From NCBI RefSeq assembly GCF_049445795.1, contig NZ_JBMSDT010000014.1, positions 62,001 to 126,000 on the forward strand: a stretch of DNA of 64,000 nucleotides, written 5' to 3'. Source of the DNA: Larkinella sp049445795 (GTDB taxonomy: Bacteria > Bacteroidota > Bacteroidia > Cytophagales > Spirosomataceae). The notes beneath the pieces are model-generated. The model did not search any database, had not been told where the DNA came from, and saw only the letters and a list, made by a program, of their open reading frames with translations. The stretch's first letter is position 1. Each line of letters begins with the position of its first letter. The position numbers and the translations under genes were made by a program. Shown here in pieces: positions 60,536-64,000 of the stretch.

Positions 60536-60551
60536 TTTAGACTTGTCTAAA
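60536..60551 (+). promoter_or_regulatory. Palindromic operator TTTAGAC-TT-GTCTAAA
   Basis: A perfect 7-bp inverted repeat with a two-base centre lies just upstream of an exact TATATTTG -7 element. The TTAG...CTAA ends recall boxes of DtxR/MntR-type metal repressors. It overlaps the likely -33 region, as expected for a repressor site controlling the next two genes. The regulator itself is not in the window. Confidence 0.55.
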
Positions 60552-60560
60552 TTTATTATT

Positions 60561-60568
60561 TATATTTG
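60561..60568 (+). promoter_or_regulatory. Bacteroidota -7 element TATATTTG
   Basis: TATATTTG matches TAnnTTTG exactly, 44 bases before the start of the His-rich protein gene. The TTG at 60543-60545, inside the palindrome, could be part of the -33 element although the spacing is slightly short. Confidence 0.55.
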
Positions 60569-60612
60569 TTCGCACGGTTACGACCGTCTGTTTCAACTTG
60601 TTATCCAACGCC

Positions 60613-60981
60613 ATGCACTGGTTGCCGGTTTATCGACGAAAAATTGCCCGCGTTCTGCTGATTCTGTTCAGCCTGATGATGGTCAACTCGGTCGTTTTCC
60701 GGCACGCGCACCGCCTGGCCAGTGGGCGGATCATCGTTCACGCCCACCCGTTCAAGCCCGTCGGCGACAGCCCGTATCAGCCCAATACGCACACTAACGC
60801 GGAACTATTCTGGCTTGAAAGTTTCAGTAACGTCCTTTACGACGACATTGTACCCTTCGTCTTTGCGCTGGCGTTGCGAAGCGTTCCCGACACCCGGTTT
60901 TTCCAGTCCGTAACGCCCTTCCTCCGCACACACGCCTTCCGCTGTTTCTCCCACCGGGGGCCGCCGGTTGTCGCGTCTTAG
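60613..60981 (+). CDS. Small His-rich membrane protein, possibly metal-related
   Basis: This 122-residue protein starts at ATG 60613 (MHWLPVYRRKIARVLLILFSLMMVNSVVF). One membrane helix lies at about 10-29, followed at once by a His-rich stretch FRHAHRLASGRIIVHAHPF, then NTHTNAELFWLESFSN and a second hydrophobic segment. The His-x-His words could bind zinc, copper or iron at the membrane surface. The family is not recognised. It lies directly upstream of a TonB receptor and downstream of a palindrome of metal-box type; the shared direction and 136-base gap suggest a common regulon. Confidence 0.6.
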   Translation: MHWLPVYRRKIARVLLILFSLMMVNSVVFRHAHRLASGRIIVHAHPFKPVGDSPYQPNTHTNAELFWLESFSNVLYDDIVPFVFALALRSVPDTRFFQSVTPFLRTHAFRCFSHRGPPVVAS

Positions 60982-61117
60982 TTTTTGCTCCGTCATTCCA
61001 TGACGCGCCTTTTCGTACCCCGTTGTTTCGTGCATCCGGCCACTCCTGGCTTGTAGTTCAGTGACTTACAGCACTCGACAATTGTGTACAATTCCTCCTT
61101 TCTTGATACCGACAACC

Positions 61118-63415
61118 ATGCAAAAAACGATATACCTATCCGTTCTGTTGATTCTGTGTACACTCCTTTCGGCGAAAGCGCAATCCCCCGCTACGTTGGA
61201 AGGAAAAGTCCTTTCGAAGCAAAAACCGCTCGAACTCGCGACCGTAGCGTTAAAAGGCACCCGCTTCGGCACCCTGACCGACACGGCGGGCGTGTTCCGG
61301 CTGACGGGCGTTCCGGCGGGCCGTTACCAACTGGTGGTGTCGATGGTCGGCTATGAAACCCATCAAAAAACCGTTACGGTAACGGCTGGCCAGACGCTGC
61401 GCCAGACCGTCGATCTGCGCGAATCGGCCAATACGCTCGGGGAGGTCGTCATCACGGGCACGATGAAAGAGGTTTCCAAGCTGGAAAGCCCGGTACCAGT
61501 GGAAATTTATACACCGAAATTTTTTCAGAAAAACCCGACGCCCAATATTTACGATGCTCTTCAGAATATCAACGGCGTGCGACCGCAGCTCAACTGCAAC
61601 GTCTGCAATACCGGCGACATTCACATCAACGGGTTGGAAGGTCCTTACACGATGGTGCTGCTCGACGGGATGCCGATTGTCAGTTCGCTTTCGACGGTTT
61701 ACGGTTTGTCCGGGATTCCGAATTCGCTGGTCGAGCGCGTCGAGGTGGTAAAAGGCCCGGCGTCGACGCTCTACGGCTCGGAAGCGGTGGCCGGTTTAAT
61801 CAACATTATTACCAAAAACCCGCTGAAGGCCCCGGTGGTCACGGCGGATGTTTTCGGTACGACCTGGCAGGAATACAATGCCGATCTCGGCGTCAAGTTT
61901 CGGGCAGGTAAGGCCAACTCCCTCGTGGGGTTGAACTATTATAATTACCAAAATCCCATCGACAACAACAAGGACGGGTTTACGGATGTGACGCTGCAAC
62001 ACCGGATCTCGGTGTTCAATAAATGGCAGTTTGAACGCAAGGAAAACCGTCTGGCGAGTATTGCCGCTCGGTATTTTTACGAAGACCGCTGGGGCGGACA
62101 AACCAACTGGACCCCGGCCCTGCGTGGCACCGACAGCCTGTACGCCGAGAGCATCTATACGAAACGACTGGAGCTGATCGGTGCCTACCAGTTGCCCACG
62201 ACTGAAAATATCACGTTGCAATCGTCGTTCAACAGCCATAACCAGAATTCCTATTATGGCACGACTTCCTTCATGGCAACCCAGCGGATTTTCTTTGCGC
62301 AACTGCTCTGGACGAAAGAGTTTAACAGCCGCTTTAGTCTGCTGGTCGGAACACCGTTTCGCTACACCTTTTACGACGACAACACGCCCGCAACCCGCTC
62401 GGCCGACTCGCTGCGGCCCGTCAACCAGCCCGACCGTACGCTGCTGCCCGGTATTTTCGCCCAGCCGGAGTTTACCTTCAACGAGCAGCACAAGCTGCTG
62501 CTCGGACTGCGTTACGACTACAATTCGCGGCATGGCAACATCCTGACCCCCCGGTTTTCGTATAAATGGTCGCCCAACAAAGACAACGTCATCCGGCTGA
62601 ATGCCGGAACCGGCTACCGGGTGGTGAACCTGTTTACGGAGGACCACGCGGCCCTGACCGGTGCCCGGCAGGTGGTGGTGGCAGAAGAACTGAAACCCGA
62701 ACGAAGCTGGAACGTCAACCTCAATTACACCCGTCAGGTCATCTTCGGAAGCGGCTTTCTGAACATTGACGCGTCGGCGTTTTACACCTATTTTACGAAC
62801 CGCATTCTGGCCGATTACGATACCGACCCCAACAAAATCATTTTTGATAACCTGAAAGGGCATTCCGTTTCCAAGGGTATCAGTGTAAATCTGGACGCCA
62901 ATTTTGCCTTTCCGCTGAAGCTCAATGTTGGCGCTACCGTGATGGATGTCTATCAGGTGGAAGACGACGCCGACGGCGATCCGGTCCGGACCCGGCAACT
63001 GCTGACCGAGCGCGTCACCGGCACCTGGACGGCTTCGTATGACTTCGGGAGAGGCTTTTCGGCCGACTACACGGGCAATCTGTACGGACCGATGCGGCTT
63101 CCATTGCTGAGTTCCGATGACCCCCGACCCGAATATTCACCGACCTGGAGCATCCAGAACATCCAGTTGACGAAGCGGTTTGACAATGGATTTGAGATTT
63201 ACGGCGGCATTAAAAACCTGCTAAATTTCACGCCCCCCGCCAACAGCATTGCCCGGGCCTTCGATCCGTTCGACAAGCGTGTGGTCTTCGATGCCAACGG
63301 GCAGGTGGTGGCCACGCCCGACAACCCGTACCGGCTGACGTTCGACCCAAACTACGTCTTTGCGCCGAATCAGGGCATTCGCGGTTTCCTGGGCGTACGA
63401 TACACCGTACGATAA
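61118..63415 (+). CDS. TonB-dependent receptor, probable metal or metallophore uptake
   Basis: This 765-residue protein starts at ATG 61118 (signal peptide MQKTIYLSVLLILCTLLSAKA). Domains: carboxypeptidase-regulatory-like (about 26-105; GTRFGTLTDTAGVFRLTGVPAGRYQL), plug (about 105-225; YDALQNINGVRPQLNCNVCNTGD in two parts, HINGLEGPYTMVLLDGMPI, ERVEVVKGPASTLYGSEAVAGLINI), and a 22-strand-type barrel ending in FLGVRYTVR with terminal aromatic/Arg residues. The plug carries C160 and C163 in NCNVCNTGD, a possible metal-binding pair. With the His-rich upstream protein and metal-box-like operator it is likely regulated by metal supply. The ligand is not known. Confidence 0.9.
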   Translation: MQKTIYLSVLLILCTLLSAKAQSPATLEGKVLSKQKPLELATVALKGTRFGTLTDTAGVFRLTGVPAGRYQLVVSMVGYETHQKTVTVTAGQTLRQTVDLRESANTLGEVVITGTMKEVSKLESPVPVEIYTPKFFQKNPTPNIYDALQNINGVRPQLNCNVCNTGDIHINGLEGPYTMVLLDGMPIVSSLSTVYGLSGIPNSLVERVEVVKGPASTLYGSEAVAGLINIITKNPLKAPVVTADVFGTTWQEYNADLGVKFRAGKANSLVGLNYYNYQNPIDNNKDGFTDVTLQHRISVFNKWQFERKENRLASIAARYFYEDRWGGQTNWTPALRGTDSLYAESIYTKRLELIGAYQLPTTENITLQSSFNSHNQNSYYGTTSFMATQRIFFAQLLWTKEFNSRFSLLVGTPFRYTFYDDNTPATRSADSLRPVNQPDRTLLPGIFAQPEFTFNEQHKLLLGLRYDYNSRHGNILTPRFSYKWSPNKDNVIRLNAGTGYRVVNLFTEDHAALTGARQVVVAEELKPERSWNVNLNYTRQVIFGSGFLNIDASAFYTYFTNRILADYDTDPNKIIFDNLKGHSVSKGISVNLDANFAFPLKLNVGATVMDVYQVEDDADGDPVRTRQLLTERVTGTWTASYDFGRGFSADYTGNLYGPMRLPLLSSDDPRPEYSPTWSIQNIQLTKRFDNGFEIYGGIKNLLNFTPPANSIARAFDPFDKRVVFDANGQVVATPDNPYRLTFDPNYVFAPNQGIRGFLGVRYTVR

Positions 63416-63667
63416 GAAAACCGGCGTTTTGCAACGGTTACCGGACAAATTGTGTCCATCCAATCAGTGCAGGCCGGGTGTACGGATAAACATTTTATGA
63501 ACTTGCCGGTTTTACAAAAAATTTCGTTCTTTTTTGTCGGTTTATTACATAATAATATCGAAGAATAGAACATTTACAAGAAAGCAAGGTTTTAATACTT
63601 TGATAACCATTGCATTACTATTCTTTTCATATAAATTTACAACCGTAAACCAAACACTCTACTCGAT

Positions 63668-63979
63668 ATGGCACTTGCAAAACAATACGTAAAAAGCAAG
63701 CCTAGTATTTGCAAAGTAACGTTTACGCTGCCTGCTGACACGGTTAACGGCGCAAAAGAAGTTGCCCTGGTGGGTGATTTCAATGGCTGGGACGCATCGG
63801 CTACTGCTCTGAAGAAACAAAAAGACGGATCGTATAAAACGACGGTGGAACTGCCCGTCGGCCAGGAAACTCAGTTCCGTTACCTCATCGATGGCGAAAA
63901 ATGGCTGAACGATCCGGACGCTGATAAGTTTGTCGGCAGTGGTGTTTCGTCGGACGATAACTCCGTCGTCGCGTTGTAA
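63668..63979 (+). CDS. Free-standing CBM48-like (isoamylase early-set) domain protein
   Basis: This 103-residue protein has no signal peptide. The sequence VTFTLPADTVNGAKEVALVGDFNGWDASATAL is the glycogen-binding beta-sandwich of the AMPK-beta/isoamylase N-terminal group: VGDFNGWD is its core, followed by GSYKTTVELPVGQETQFRYLIDGEKWLNDPDADKF in smaller words such as QFRYLIDGEKW. The chain is a single domain with no enzyme attached. Such proteins are common in Bacteroidota and may bind glycogen or regulate sugar enzymes. The gap before it (63416-63667) is AT-rich, with TACTTTG near 63598 close to a -7 element. The last 21 bases of the window hold nothing recognised. Confidence 0.85.
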   Translation: MALAKQYVKSKPSICKVTFTLPADTVNGAKEVALVGDFNGWDASATALKKQKDGSYKTTVELPVGQETQFRYLIDGEKWLNDPDADKFVGSGVSSDDNSVVAL

Positions 63980-64000
63980 AAAACCGCCTGAACGCAGGAA

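Overview
The window is a chromosomal segment of a Gram-negative member of Bacteroidota, most probably Cytophagales of the Spirosoma/Larkinella type. The evidence is SusC-like and other TonB-dependent outer-membrane proteins, FtsX-type permeases of the Bacteroidota kind, ECF sigma/anti-sigma pairs, exact TAnnTTTG promoter elements, a general lack of strong Shine-Dalgarno sites, and a G+C content of roughly 55% by eye. I see no rRNA, tRNA, CRISPR array, integrase or complete insertion sequence.

Layout. 1-5.5 kb: the tail of an outer-membrane barrel, a LolA-like protein, an FtsX-type permease and a PQQ-type sugar dehydrogenase. 5.5-11.4 kb: moaA, then an ECF sigma factor, its zinc-finger/HEAT anti-sigma factor and two secreted DUF4097-like beta-solenoid proteins, followed by a holin-like membrane protein and an exported methyltransferase. 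11.4-16.5 kb: a second ECF system (sigma, small membrane protein, Spy-like protein, PepSY-like protein, outer-membrane barrel). 17-19 kb: a HelD-type helicase with lower G+C. 19.4-29.7 kb: a carbohydrate locus on the minus strand (hexuronate-type MFS carrier, deacetylase-GH39 fusion, GH106 rhamnosidase, rhamnose mutarotase, GH43-like and GH127-like enzymes), suited to rhamnose- and arabinose-bearing pectic glycans. 30-43.4 kb: a P-type ATPase, glpD, a LysR regulator, two decaying pseudogenes (acyltransferase and DUF3500), an amidohydrolase, citrate synthase and a LytS/LytR-type two-component pair. 43.7-47.6 kb: an intact DUF3500 protein, ArfB and five tandem paralogues of an unrecognised small helical family. 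47.6-60.2 kb: a MarR-GNAT fusion, an FG-GAP protein, an MBL-fold hydrolase, an AT-rich PIN-domain pair, a glycosyltransferase, a MetE-like protein, an SDR/ROK/SIS sugar operon with a GntR regulator, a PAS histidine kinase and a Gfo/Idh/MocA dehydrogenase. 60.2-64 kb: a small His-rich membrane protein and a TonB receptor behind a metal-box-like palindrome, then a free-standing CBM48 domain.

The most unusual content is (1) the five-gene paralogue array at 45.4-47.6 kb and (2) a dense set of intergenic long inverted repeats of at least seven unrelated sequence families, many with perfect 17-35 bp arms. One repeat family supplies the last codons and stop of two genes. An identical 15-bp all-G/C block has been inserted precisely into members of two different families, and a third family carries a different 15-bp interruption.
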